Source: Cynocephalus volans (taxonomy: Eukaryota > Chordata > Mammalia > Dermoptera > Cynocephalidae). From it: 64,000 nt of DNA. The position numbers and the translations under genes were made by a program. The stretch covers positions 6,602,535 to 6,666,534 of the forward strand of contig NC_084471.1 of NCBI RefSeq assembly GCF_027409185.1, written 5' to 3'. The notes under the pieces were generated by a model. The model searched no databases. It was not told where the DNA came from and worked only from the letters and a program-made list of their open reading frames with translations. Position 1 is the stretch's first letter. Each line of letters starts with the position of its first letter. This document shows, one piece after another, positions 47,481-58,630 of the stretch.

Positions 47481-48964
47481 CCCAGCATAGAGGGCGGTTG
47501 GAAATAGAGGGCCTGGCGTGTCATGAGAGCTGCAGAAGGCCTGAGAGGGCGGGGGGAGGCTGGATGCTTCATGGACCAGCAAGGAGGCCAGATGGGGGGC
47601 AGGGGGGCAGAGGGAGTGGGGAAGGAGCATGAGGGTCCAACCAGGACTACATCCCCACCCCTGCGTTCTCCCTCAAGCTCTTTCCGGTCAGCCACCCCGG
47701 AGCCCTGGCCCTAGTGACCTCTGGCTTTGGCCACCGTGCACTTTCCCATCTCCCCTCCCACACAGCTCCCCAGGCTTGGCCTTCTCTTCCTGCGTGCACA
47801 CCAGCTGGCCAGCCCAGCACGGCCAGGCAGAGCTGGGGGGACAGACCCAGGGCCCACTCGGGGTACTTGCCAGTGCCTCCCTCCCCAGCCTCCCGAGCCG
47901 CCTCCGCCCAGCACCTGGCGCACAGTAGGGCACAAGCAGCATGCCACCCACTACACTTTCCACGCACTCCCTCTGTTTCCCCACCCTGTCCTCACCCAAG
48001 AGGGGCACAACCCATAGCCCTTGCTTATGGGCGGTCTCTGTGAGTTGTGGGGGGCCCCGCAGAGGCACCCCGGCACCTCCTGTGTGCCGGGAGCTCTCAC
48101 CCGGCCTGCTGCTGCTGCAGCCTCGCCTCCCATCCTCCCGCTCAGCTCCGGTCCTCCCCCACTCCCCAACTCCCATTGCACCTGCTGGGCTCCCTGCCTG
48201 CACGCCCCTCCCCCAGGCACACCCTCCCTTGGGCTGGTCAGGCCTGCTCACCTGTCACATCTCAGCGTCCTCGGGGTGCCTCAGTGCAGACCAGGTCAGG
48301 TCCTCTGCTATGCTCTTGGGATGCCTCTAGTCATGCTGTGAGGGTGTTCAGCTGGCTTCGTGGGGGTGGGATGGGTTGTTCAGCCCACTGTGGTGTCTGC
48401 AGTCCCCAGAAAGGATAAGTACATGAATGAATGCCTTCCATCCCCTCCTTAGCCCCTTCTAATTCCCCTTCAAGGTGTGTGTTATCCCCATTTACAGAGG
48501 GGAAACTGAGGCTCAGGGCTTTAGCTTCTTTCCTTCCCAGTGGAGAAGGGGTTCCAGGGGCCAGGGCCCCCTCACTGCGAGGGAGGCCGAATAGAGGCCA
48601 AGGGAGTGGGGAGAGAGATCCAGGGCCACCCCTTCAACAGGCGTTCTGCGTGCCTGGCTTTCCTCTTCCTGCCTGACACTTTAAGTGATTCATCCTTCAT
48701 GTGATATTTTTGTGTTTCTCCATTGGGAAAAAAATGCCTCTGGGATTTCCAGGGGTTGTTTTATCTCCATGGTGCAGCCAAATAATTCGGGAGGACAGAT
48801 AGAGGCAGAGGGCTGTCAAGTTGCAAAGGGCCTGCAATTGTCTTAGCGGAACTCTCCCTTTAATTGGGGAGGAAACTGAGGCTGGATAGAGGGAGCTGCT
48901 TGCCCCAGGACCCAGTGTGGCCCCAGGAGGAGGGCAGAGCATCTTGGTCCTTCAGCAGGCCTGG

Positions 48965-49110
48965 GATTTCCCACTGTGTCCCCTCAGGCAAATCTCTCCC
49001 TTCCCTGGGCCTCAGTTTCCTCACCTGTAAAATGGGGTAACAGTGGTGCCTACCTCAAACGTTCCAGAAAGTAGCCTACACAGAGCACTCGGTGGGTACA
49101 GAACTAGCCC
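48965..49110 (-). repeat. MIR SINE, antisense
   Basis: The words 'ctgggcctcagtttcctcac', 'ctgtaaaatggggtaacagt' and 'cacagagcactcggtgggta' are in antisense MIR order. Confidence 0.75.
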
Positions 49111-50084
49111 AGGGCGAGGCTCAAAAAGGGAAAAGTGAAACAACGAGTTTAGAACTCGACCCAGAACCCAGTTCCCAGGGGAGAGGGCGGGGAGGTGTCC
49201 CTGAGGGAAGAGAGCCTTATTGGAGATACGCTGGGATGTTCTCTTACGGGAGGGATTTGGAAAGACAAGGGTGGCTTCTGAGTTGGTGGTAACCTGCATG
49301 CCTTCCCAGTTATGACATTCATGCCAACACCCTCCCCCTTTGACCCTGACAGTAGACCCACAGAGCAGGTGTCATTGTGCCCGTCTGATACAGGGACATT
49401 GGGGTCTCAGAGGCCTAGATCCAAGATACCGAGCCATCCTGCCTCAGCCCTGCTGGACTCAGTGGGTCCTGTCCCACCAGAGCCCTGAAGCTGGGGTTTC
49501 TAGGCTAAGGTGAGCAGCTTCCACCACAAGGCTGATGGCCGAAAGTCACTCCTGTTGGTGGCAGTAAAAGCTAAGACCCTGTCTCAGGTGAAGCAGCAAG
49601 CCCATTGTGCCAGGGCTTCTGTCTGGATTTTGCTCTTTTCACCTGGAAGTTTGCTCTTTGCAGGAAAACAAATGTGGCATTCAGGCCATGTGTTGCCAGA
49701 GTTCCTATCTGTGGGCAGCAGACATTTATTCAGCACCTACTGTGTGCAAAGCATGGTGGGAAGGATACAGAAGGGCAAAGGCCCCAACCCTGGAGGAGCT
49801 GGCAGCAGGCAGGGAAGCAGTTCAGCAGCAGGTGAGGCAGGAGGGCATCAGTGCTAGGGCAGGAGCACAGCATGGGAGGAGGGACTGGAGAAACGCAGAC
49901 AGAAACACACTGTCACTCGCCGAGGGGCACACGGGACCCTCTCAGGTACCGGAATCATTGGCTTGGGGAATGGCAGAGTGACAACACCAGATCAGAGCCA
50001 TTTCTGGAGCAGTTACTGGATGTGCTGGGAGCCCTGCTGGCTTCTGGTCCTTTCTGTCTGTCTTCAGTACCCCAGCACAGTGGG

Positions 50085-50190
50085 GGACATGGTTCCCATT
50101 CTGCAGATGAGGAGACGAGCCAGGGAAGTAACTTGGCCTGGGTCACCCCGCTGGTAAGTGGAGGATCTCTGACTCAAGGCCAGGGCACTG
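50085..50190 (+). repeat. MIR SINE fragment
   Basis: The words 'cattctgcagatgaggagac', 'gggaagtaacttggcctggg' and 'accccgctggtaagtgg' are in order. Confidence 0.6.
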
Positions 50191-50229
50191 CTAACCCTGT
50201 GTCATCACCTCTGGCGCCCACCGGGAGCG

Positions 50230-50345
50230 CCTGTATGGAGTCAGGCAGACCTGGCTTCCAGTTGCAGCCCTGTCACCTGCCGTTCTGGACAAATCACTTA
50301 GCCTCTGCGGTTTATTTTTCTGAAGCATGGAGATGCTAATACCTG
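50230..50345 (-). repeat. MIR SINE fragment, antisense
   Basis: The words 'ggcagacctggcttccagtt', 'acaaatcacttagcctctgc' and 'gagatgctaatacctgg' are diagnostic. Confidence 0.65.
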
Positions 50346-51274
50346 GATTCATTCGACCAATTCTGGTATTTATAAAGAGCCTACTGTGTGCCGGCTCTAC
50401 GCAACATGCAGTGACGAACAAAAATGAAGTGGTCTTGGCAGGGCTGGCTTCATGGGTGTGGTGACACAGGGCTGGGCACCAGCAGGGCTCAGTTCATGTG
50501 GCTGTTACTGGGGCTGTGCAGCTGGTGCCCTGGCTACGGGGGAATGGGTCGCCCTTCTGGCCTGTGTCTGTCCTTCTGCATGCATGTGCTCTAGCCACTT
50601 CGGCCCCAGCCAGCGCAGCAAGGGATGACGTCCTAGTTCCCTCCCGCTGCTCCTCCTGCAAGCATGAGGGGTCACAAGGACAAACTCTGATCTTACTTTA
50701 TGCAGGCATCAAGCCTCAAGAAGCGTTTCTTCCTGGACTTCATGTTTCACAGGGAGATTTCACAACCTCTAAGCGGATGTTGTCCTGAAAACAGAAGTTC
50801 CCAAACTCAGGATTAGTCTGCACTGCCGAGGAGAGGCCCTGGCAATGTGTGGATGTTAAACACCACTGGTGATCCCATGTGTGCACATGCGTGTGCGCGT
50901 GTGGGCTGCCTGGGAATGTGAACGCGGTCATCAGTCTGCATAGACTAGGCTTAGGAGCAGACCTCCAGGTCTTGATCCTCTCTCCATGCCTTTATTCTCC
51001 ACCTGCACCATGGGGACACGTGGCACACCTGGGGCATGCTGAGAAGTGCAGGAATGAAGAGGGCATCTCCTGGCATGGTCCCTGGCCCGGGAGGGTACCC
51101 CACACTGGGAGCCGTGGTCTCCCGGTTTGCCGTTCCTGCCCCTCTACTGGGCACCTGCTGGCAGGACTGTGGGTAAAGCCCCAGAGGACCTGCCCTTATT
51201 TAGTTACATATTCATACTAATGCTACTAATAATCATGCCCAAGTTTATGTACTAATTCCTTACATAGGCTTGTG

Positions 51275-51405
51275 ATGACTGACTCCTCCCAGGCCGTAAG
51301 TCTCATGACAGTGGGACTTTGTCCATTGTTCGCGGCTGAACCCCGTGCCTAGCGCTGTGTGTGGCCGGCAGTGGAGGCTCACTAGGTATGGGTTGAATGG
51401 CACAC
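51275..51405 (+). repeat. L2 LINE 3' end
   Basis: The words 'gtaagtctcatgacagtggg', 'actttgtccattgttcg', 'cccgtgcctagcgctgtgtg' and 'aggtatgggttgaatgg' follow the L2 3' terminus. Confidence 0.65.
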
Positions 51406-53054
51406 AGAGAGGAACCACTCCCTGAACAGTGGGCTGGGAGCCAGGCTTAAGGGTAGGTCTGATTTGGACATACCAGGTGGGGAAAGGGATGCCCAGAAGA
51501 AGGACCAGACTGGGCAAAAGCCCGGCTTCCTGAGCTCCATAACCTGCCACCCAATGCCCAGGATACTGGGGCAGGACCCGTCCTCACCCCAATTCTGCCT
51601 CCCTCTCACCACAGCAGTGGAGTAGGTGGATTGTGTTGGGGGGACGTGCATGTGACTAGTCACGTGTCCTTCATGGCCCATGTCTAAATAGCACCAGGCA
51701 CCTGGGACAGTGATCTGGGCTCTCACACCCCCAGGTGCCATCCCCCTGCCCCACCCATTTCCTTTTCTCTCAGTTCATGCTCAAGACAGGACACAAACCA
51801 AGCAGACAGCACAGCACGCTGGCCCTGGCGTGAATGCACCCCAGTCCCTGCCCTGGAGGAGGAGCAGCCCAGATAACCCTAGGGTGGGGGAAGGGCTAGA
51901 GTATCAGGAGTTTCCCACCCCCAGGGGGTGAGAGAATCAGAGGGTGGAAAGCTTTCCAAAGAGGTGGGCACCCCAGCTGAGCCTCGAGGCTGCAGAGAGG
52001 GGGAAGGGTGGCCCCAGCATGGGGGAACAGGATGTGCAAAGGCCCGGGGAGCAGACCCTGGAGGCTGAAGTGGGAGGAGCGGCAGGGGCCAGGTCACCGG
52101 GGAGCGTGGACTTGAACTCCTAAGGAGGCAGGTAGATGGTCAGATGGGTGCTTTGGAAAGCTGGCTCTGGGGACTGCTGAGGACCTGGGTTGGTGGGCGA
52201 GGCTGAGTCAGGGCCAGCCAGCAGCAAGGGGCACTTGCCACGGACACCTGTTGAGGCCCAGTGCCTGCAGCCCCGTTCACGTGCTTTAAAGCATGCCTTC
52301 ATCCGTCGGTCATTACAATGCTGTGCATTCAGTACTGTGTTTATCCCCATTCTAGAGCTTAGCAGACTGAGTGACTCCCCTGGGTTGCACAGGGTGTGGC
52401 TGCAAGAGGTGGAGCCAGGACTTGGCTTGAGGCAGAGTGGCCCCACCGTGAGGGCCCAGCCTCCAGACCCGGCTGCCCTTGACATGGTGGGGCAGGAGGT
52501 GCTACACTTGGCCATGCCTGGGACAAGGGTGTGGTGGGCTGAGGAGGGGCAGTGAGAAGTCCCCCGCTGCTGCTGAGACCCCAGGCGTCTGCCAGGCCCC
52601 ACCCCCTGTCCCCCCTCTCCCCTACTGCCGGGCCTGGCTGATGTGAAAACAGATCCGTTCCTGTTCCTGGTGGGGTTTAATTCATCTTCTCGGCTCTGTT
52701 TCTCTTCACATGCCCTCCTTTCTCTACTTCCCCAGCCTCGCCAAATTCGGTGTTTAAAAATAATCCTCAAATCTCGGAACAGCAGTCCCCGGCTGACCCG
52801 AGGGGTGGACTGCAGAGATGCAGGCCTGACTCGTGATCCTGGACCCGGTCAAACCGTGTTCGGGGAAGTCCCACTCATCCAGAACGTTCCCACAGTTATC
52901 TGAGGCTCACCATTGGCCAAGAGCTACCATTTCAAAGAAATGGAACCAGGGTGGATAAATCTAGTCTGTCTGTGGTAACTGTGCTTTTGGGGGCCTCAGG
53001 AGGCCCTGGAAACATTTTTGGTGCCAGGAGGTAGAGCAAGCTTGGATCCCAGGC

Positions 53055-53200
53055 TTGCCTCCTCCTGTCTTAGCTGCTGTGTGGCTGTGTGACCTTGGGC
53101 AAGTCACTGCACCTCTCTGAGTCTGTTTCTTCCTTTCTGAGGTGGGAGTCTGATGACCTACCTCATGGGGCCGGTGGGGTGCAATACCTGAGATGAGCCG
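53055..53200 (-). repeat. MIR SINE, antisense
   Basis: The words 'gtgtggctgtgtgaccttgg', 'gcaagtcactgcacctctct' and 'gagtctgtttcttcctttct' are in order. Confidence 0.85.
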
Positions 53201-54089
53201 CTCCTGAAGACTTCAGCGGCCTGCACAGCGCCTGGACGTGGGGCCGGGCAGGGCTGCCCTTTCAGCCCCTGCTGCCCACAGACCTCATCTGCGGCAGGTC
53301 CCAGGTGTTGATAGCTGGCGGCATGACACGCCCTCCTTCCCAGAGCCCAAGTTCCCCTCTGCAGACCCCATGGAGGGGAGTGAGGGGATGGCTTTGGTCT
53401 TGTACTCATGACTCCGCAGCTGGCCGTCTCATGGAAGCCTCACAAGGATCTCACAGCAGCTGGCCGGCCGTGCAGGTTTCCAAAGCAGCTTTTTGACCCA
53501 GCCTGGAAAGGGGGGGTTGGTATCTGAGCTTTGCTGTCTCGGCTCATGAGAAATGGAATTTGTACACACATAACTCCCCTATGACACACAGTGGGTTTTT
53601 CTTTCCACCGAGGATCCAGCCTTCAGTTCTGGCGCCCGAGCTGCCTCTGGGGCCTGGGGAGTAAGAGCACCCCTCAGCCTTCACCAGACACCCCCACCCC
53701 AGACCTCTGCCTGGCAGACAGGGCTGTGGCTTTGATCACCTGATGACTCATCACAGGCCAGACCTGGGTAGGGGTGGGGGCACAGCCACGTCATGGACAC
53801 TGAGCAAACCATGAGGTCAGGGGACAGAGGCAGCCACAGTGTGTCATGACAGGGTACACCTGCAGTGTGCGGGACCTGCCCAGCCACAAACGAGACCCTG
53901 AGGTCGCTTAGTGAGGCTATGTCAACCCCCCAGAGAGGCTCGAGGGTCCAAGGCTGGTGTCCTGCGGGGCTGGGATTCCCATTCAGGCTGTGGGACTCCG
54001 AAGCCTGCTCTCCATGGCTCTGGTCCCTGGATGGCCCAGGACCTTCGTGGCCTTATAGAGGAGGTCATGGGGATGACATATAAAGTGGA

Positions 54090-54235
54090 GCTGGTGGGCA
54101 CCCTCACCCAGGGTATCCTGAAGACAGGGACTCATCTCTGTGTCCCTAGAACCCAGCTCAGGGCCCAGCCCAGAGCGGGGGTCAGCAAGTGGGTATTGAG
54201 AGAATAAGTGAATGAATAAATGAATTAACACATGA
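54090..54235 (+). repeat. L2 LINE 3' end
   Basis: The words 'aagacagggactcatctctg', 'tgtccctagaacccagctca' and 'gtgaatgaataaatgaatta' mark an L2 3' end. Confidence 0.65.
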
Positions 54236-55677
54236 ATGAAAGAAGAGATAGAAGACAGTAGGCCCCAGAGGAAAGGCAAACTTATCCCAGCTGATAGAAT
54301 CAGGGCAGGCTTCCTGGAGGAGGTGTCATTGGAGCAGTTTCTAAGGTGGTGCAGGATTTGGACTCCCAGGAACAAGGGGAGGGCACTCCAGGGGCGAGCA
54401 ACAGCCCCTCAAATCAGCCAATATACTCAGGGCTCTGTAGGGAGTAGGAGCAGCAGCGGGGAGGGCCAGGCCTGTGGCAGAGGTGGACCCTCCCTCATGC
54501 ACTCAACAAACCACCAACTCTGGACTTGAGCCCTGGCTGTAAAAGTGGGCAGACCCACGCTACAGGGGCCAGAAGGTCCTAGAGCCCTGAGAGCCTGCCT
54601 GGGCCTCAGCTTCCCCCTATGTAGTATGGGGCCATGACGGAGGCTGGGGGAAGGGAATCATCTCAGGGGACCCATCACTCTGTTCCCCACAGTGCACTTC
54701 CCAGGGCTGATCTTTAGGTTTCCCCAGAACGAAATCCTTTCCTAAGCACTTTCAAATGCTTTAATCTTGGTTCATCCTCCCAGGAGGGCCCTGGGGAGAC
54801 CAGGAGGAGGCGAGGTTCAGAGCAGTTAAGCAGCTTATACCACTGGTGGGGGAAGAGCAGGGCAGGTGGCTGGAGCAGAGAAGCCTGCGCGTGGGATGGG
54901 AGGGCCTCCTCAGGGCCATGCTGAGGCCCGTCACCAGCGGTGGTCATGATATTACAGCCCGCGTTCCTGTGGCATTTCACAGGCATGCCACCCCCTCTCC
55001 TTGTTCTGGCAAACCAGACTTCCCATGGACAGCACCTGGCGCCGTAGGTCCCACCACGAGGCTCGTGCTGCAGGTGAGCAGATGGAGGCCCTGAGAGCAG
55101 GGAGGGGCAGGCGTGAGCTCCGTGCGCTTGGCCTTGAGTCTTGCTCCGTCTCTGGGTTGGCCGAGTGGCTTCCCTTCCTGCCTGCTCAGCAGCCGTAACT
55201 CTGACCACCATTAAAGCAGGATTCAGAGCTGCCTTGGGACCCAGGGTGGTGTCCCCCATGCTCTCCCTGACCAGGTTGCAAGCTCTTGAGGACAAGGTAG
55301 CCCAGGCTGGCTCCAGGGGCCCAGAGCAGGTGCCCTGGACAGCCCAGGCAATCAGACTGTAGCTTCCTTGGGCTATGGGTTGTCCTTCCAGTCTGCTCTT
55401 CCAGAACCATGTCATCTGGCACAAGTCTCTGTGCTGTGTATTCATTTCTTGCACCACCCCCAGGGACAGGTGGGAACCCTGGAACCAGGATGGAAGAGGG
55501 CGGGGGTGGAGGGGTTCAGCCAGGCCAGGAGGGCCTCCAGGGTCTTGCACCCAGCAGGATGCAGGCTCTTCGGTTCCTCACCACCTTCATTCAGATCTGG
55601 CTCTCAGGGTAGCATCCTTCACACCTCAGGGTGGGACCCAGGCCCACCCTTCCCTCAAGCAGTCCCCGTGTTAGGGG

Positions 55678-56138
55678 TTGTATCTGTTTTCTAGGGTTGC
55701 CATAGCAAAGTACCACAAACCAGTGGCTTAAACAATAGCAATGTGTTGTCTCCCAGTTCTGGAGGCTGGAAGTCCAGGTCAAGGTGTGGGCAGGTTGGGT
55801 CCTCCTGAGGCTGTGAGCTAGAATCTGTTGCAGGCTCTCTCCAGCTCCTGGTGGCTTGTGGGCGACCCTCAGCATTCCTTGGCTTGTAGACGTATCAGTC
55901 CCATCTCTGTCTCCATCTTCACACGGCATTCTCCCTGAACACGCGTTTCTGTGTCCAAGTTTTCCTTTTCATGAGGACACCAGTTGTATTGGATTAGGGA
56001 GCCGTCCTACTCCAGCATGACCTCATCATAACTAATCACGTCCGCAGTGACCCTATTTCCAAACAAGGTCACACTCTGAAGTACTGGGGGTTAGGGCTCT
56101 AACATAGGAATGGGGGGCACAGTTCATGTACAACAATA
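55678..56138 (-). mobile_element. MLT1-type MaLR LTR, antisense, near full length
   Basis: It runs from 'ttttctagggttgccatagc' through 'caaaccagtggcttaaacaa', 'agttctggaggctggaagtc', 'cattccttggcttgtagacg' and 'acaccagttgtattggatta', to 'ctggggg'-type 'gtactgggggttagggctct' and a final 'gttcatgtacaacaa'. It is a solo LTR inside intron 1, opposite in orientation to SHISAL1. Confidence 0.85.
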
Positions 56139-56344
56139 GGGTGCACAGGGGAAGAGCGTGGTGTGTGGTGCCCCACCTGGCCCAGAGCCTGGCACAGAGC
56201 AGGTGCTCAGCAAATTGATTCCCATCTCTCCTCTCTGCCCCTCCCCAGATGCATGCAGGTGCTGGGGTTCTGGGTGGGCCACACTGTCTACACTGGGTGG
56301 CCTGCTGGTGGCCCTCCCCCTCCACTGGCCTCCTCACCGTCCCA

Positions 56345-56480
56345 CCCCAGGGACTTTGCACTTGCCGCATGGCTCTCTCCTGCCTCCCTTGAGGACTCTG
56401 CTCAGATGTCACCTTCGCAGCAAGGCCCTCCCCAGCCATCCTGTCTACAGCAGCTCCCCATATCACTGTCCCCTGCCCCC
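56345..56480 (+). repeat. L2 LINE fragment
   Basis: The words 'gactttgcacttgccgcatg', 'ctgctcagatgtcaccttcg' and 'caaggccctccccagccatc' match the L2 3' region. Confidence 0.6.
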
Positions 56481-56504
56481 CCTCCTGCTTTATTTTCCCT
56501 CATA

Positions 56505-57065
56505 GCATTTTAAAAAAATGTTCTATTGTGGTAAAACACACCTAACATGGAACTCACCACTTCAATCATTTCTAAGTGTACAGCTCAGTGGCGTTAAGTC
56601 CACTCACATTGTCATGTGGCCGTCACCACCGTCCACCTGCAGAACTTTTCCATCTTCCCAAACTGAAACTCTGCACCCATTAAACAGCTCCCCCCCATCC
56701 CCCTCCTGCCAGCCTCTGGCACCCATACTCTACTTTCTGTCCCTATGAACTTGACTTCTCTAGGGACCTCATGTAAGTGGAATTGTGTAGTATTTGTCTT
56801 TTTGTGACTGGCTTCTTTTACTTAGCATAATGTCCTCTTGGTTCATTCATGCCGTAGCAGGTGTCAGAATTTCCTTCCTTTTCAAGAAAGGACAATATCC
56901 CATCGTGTGCACAGGCCACACCGTGTTTGTCCACTCACGCGGCCACGGGCACTCGGGTGCACCCGCCTGTTGGCTGTTGGGACAGGCTGCGGCGCACGTG
57001 GCGCACGGACCCGCTGGAGCCTTGCTGGCAGTTCTTCGGGGCGCAGGGCGTGCACCCAGAAGCCT
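56505..57065 (-). mobile_element. L1 3'-region fragment, antisense, with CpG-rich end
   Basis: The antisense L1 words are in order: 'tgttctattgtggtaaaaca', 'gtacagctcagtggcgttaa', 'ccgtcaccaccgtccacctg', 'tgacttctctagggacctca' and 'tttgtctttttgtgactggc'. Next comes 'ccgtgtttgtccactcacgc', and then the segment normally written as T-rich hexamers of the 'ttggctattgtgaataa' type. From about 56930 on, the copy is unusually CpG-rich compared with any L1 (for example CACGTG at 56995-57000 within 'ggcgcacgtggcgcacgg'). This suggests heavy AT-to-GC substitution since insertion. Confidence 0.8.
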
Positions 57066-57239
57066 CCCAGCACTTTCACCCTTCGTGTGTTCAGTCTTCC
57101 TCCTGAGAGCACAAGTGGGGGCAGGGGCAGCTTCGATTCAGCTCCGTTGCGTTTCTAGTTAGTTCGCTCCTGTGTCCCTAATGCCTGGAAAGGTGCCCAG
57201 CTCGGTGCATACGTGTGGGGGGTTAATGGAGTCACCATC
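57066..57239 (+). other. intronic sequence, nothing recognised
   Basis: No exon or named repeat recognised. Confidence 0.4.
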
Positions 57240-57610
57240 AACGCTGTGGCACGAGACCTGCGTCCCGCGAGCCCCCACGGGTGGACGAGCCTCGTCTGAG
57301 TCCCCACCTGCGAACTGCAGCCCGCCACTTGTTTCCGCCACCTGAGCCGTTCATCCTCCTTTGATTAAGTCTCATTTCACTGTGAAAAGAAGTGGAGGTG
57401 ACAGTTGACTGGTGGGGGAAGGTCATTCATTCCAGAAGGAAATTGGATGGCGGCGTTGCCATCCCACACCGCCCAGCCTGCTCCCCGCCATCACTGCCCT
57501 GCCCGCCGCTGCCCGCAATGCGCGGGTGTCAGGCCAGGCGGCCCACACCAGGCCTCTCCCGGCTCTCGTTAAACAGGCAGCTCCGGACGGATCAATGCAA
57601 GCCAAACGAT
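57240..57610. promoter_or_regulatory. CpG-rich pocket at the start-codon exon
   Basis: A second, smaller CpG-rich zone overlaps the acceptor and 5' end of exon 2 ('cgtcccgcgagcccccacgg', 'ctgcccgccgctgcccgc', 'caatgcgcgggtgtc'). It could be an alternative promoter or simply a GC-biased area next to an exon. No TATA box or initiator is convincing. Confidence 0.3.
57577..57608 (+). other. SHISAL1 exon 2, 5' untranslated part
   Basis: The acceptor is read as 'gttaaacag|gcagctccgg' (exon from 57577) or 'ggcag|ctccgg' (exon from 57581); both are AG acceptors behind the same pyrimidine tract. The short leader contains an upstream ATG at 57595 whose 5-codon frame ends at the TGA overlapping the main start codon. 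Confidence 0.6.
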
Positions 57611-57612
57611 GA
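57595..57612 (+). other. upstream ORF overlapping the SHISAL1 start (ATGA)
   Basis: ATG CAA GCC AAA CGA TGA is a five-codon reading frame. Its stop codon at 57610-57612 overlaps the SHISAL1 ATG at 57609-57611 as ATGA. Its own context is weak (T at -3), whereas the main ATG has A at -3. If exon 2 begins at 57577, this frame is also continuous with the open frame starting at the exon-1 ATG (30579), giving 71 codons in all (60 + 11). Stop-start overlaps of this kind permit termination-reinitiation. Whether it regulates SHISAL1 is inferred. Confidence 0.6.
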
Positions 57613-57675
57613 CCAGTTGTGGCCAGCAGTCCTTGAACGTGCTCACTGTCCTCTTCTCGTTGCTGTTTTCTGCAG
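57609..57675 (+). CDS. SHISAL1: SHISAL1 (KIAA1644) coding exon 1: start and signal peptide
   Basis: This exon encodes residues 1-22 plus the first base of codon 23, starting MTSCGQQSLN. A hydrophobic core (about residues 9-24) completes a signal peptide across the next junction, with likely cleavage after A26. The start was chosen because the sequence matches the known SHISAL1 N-terminus as I recall it, A is at -3, and the donor gcag|gtaaaa at 57675/57676 gives phase 1. Splicing to 60789 then restores VLSAHF in frame. SHISAL1 is a Shisa-like single-pass membrane protein. Founder Shisa proteins act in the ER on Frizzled and FGF receptor maturation, and others modulate AMPA receptors. The role of SHISAL1 itself is poorly known, so no specific partner is claimed. 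The start codon overlaps an upstream ORF stop. Confidence 0.93.
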
Positions 57676-57954
57676 GTAAAACCTCTGTGTATGCCCAGTG
57701 GGGAGGGGACAGCAGCCGGGGGCAGGTGTTCCCTTCCTGGGGTCAGTGCTGGCCCTTCTGGGGTTCTGGGAGCTGACAGGGGCCTGTCTTTGATCCCCTG
57801 GCCCACTGGCGTCCCCCTTGTGACGAGCTAATGTCGGCTGCTTTGCAGCGAGGACCCACTGTGTGCCACAGCCCTGCACGCTTGCTGCAGGAGCCCTGGG
57901 AGAAGCCCTAACCTGCTTTCTCTCCCTCACCCTGCAAGGCAAAGTCAGCCATGT

Positions 57955-58040
57955 CACAGTGAGTCCATTCTACAGATGAGGAAGTGAGACTCAGAGAGGG
58001 AACTGACAAGCCTGAGACACGCGGTGAGCCAGGCCCGGAG
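57955..58040 (+). repeat. MIR SINE fragment
   Basis: The words 'ccattctacagatgaggaag', 'tgagactcagagagggaact' and 'gcggtgagccaggcccgg' are in order. Confidence 0.65.
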
Positions 58041-58274
58041 ATTGCAGCCCAGGCAGCAGCACACCAGGGCCGCCCTCCCGGCACCAGACCTGCCTCCTAG
58101 GCCATCCTGTGATCCCAGCTGGGGTCACAGACGGGCTCGTATTCTCCCGGTTACAAAGATGGGTACAAACCAAGTCCTCTGGCTTCTCCAAACCAGAGCT
58201 GGCCAAGTGGAGAAGTCCCCCTGTACTGGCAAGGGTCCAGCATGGCCCTCGGCTGGCTCTTACCTGGCCTGAGC

Positions 58275-58630
58275 AAAGTGCCTACTCTCTGTCTCTCTCC
58301 ATCTTTCTCTCCCTTTATCTCTGCCTCTCTCTGTCTCTCTCTGTCTCTCTGTCTCTCTGTGTCACTCTCTGTCTCTGTCTCTCTCTGTCAGTCTCTCTCT
58401 CTTTGTCTCTCTTTGTCTCTCTGTCTCTATCTCTCTGTCTCTGTCTGTCTCTCTCTCTCTCTGGCTCTGTCCCTCTCTGTCTCTATCTCTCTGTCTCTCT
58501 GTGACACTCTCTGTCTCTGTCTCTCTGTCTCTGTCTCTTTGCCTCTCTGTCTCTATCTCTCTGTCTCTGTCTGTCTCTCTCTCTCTCTGGCTCTGTCCCT
58601 CTCTGTCTCTGTCTCTCTGTCTCTCTGTAC
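58275..58630 (+). repeat. (CTCTGT)n-type pyrimidine-rich microsatellite
   Basis: About 350 bases of CTCT and CTGT words ('tctctctgtctctctctgtc' and variants) in intron 2. The plus strand is pyrimidine-rich and broken mostly by single G. It contains an internal long-period copy: segments near 58421-58500 recur near 58541-58620, including a shared 'ctctggctctgtccctctct' word. Leu/Ser-rich frames read from it are artefacts. Confidence 0.95.

Larger units (their letters stand above)
45225..55677 (+). other. intronic sequence, MIR/L2 rich, no exon seen
   Basis: About 10 kb without a recognisable exon. MIR and L2 relics are frequent, and the clearest are listed separately. GC-rich unique stretches between them give many chance open frames on both strands, none with a domain I recognise. 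Confidence 0.45.
30759..57576 (+). other. intron 1 of SHISAL1 (inferred, about 26.8 kb)
   Basis: It is bounded by gtgagc at 30759 and by an acceptor at 57576 (aaacag) or 57580 (ggcag) that follows a pyrimidine-rich stretch (cctctcccggctctcgtt). No coding exon was recognised inside. It holds a tRNA-Ile SINE, MIRs, hAT relics, one MLT1 LTR, an L1 fragment and several candidate enhancers, listed separately. Large first introns with regulatory elements are common for genes of this kind. Confidence 0.6.
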
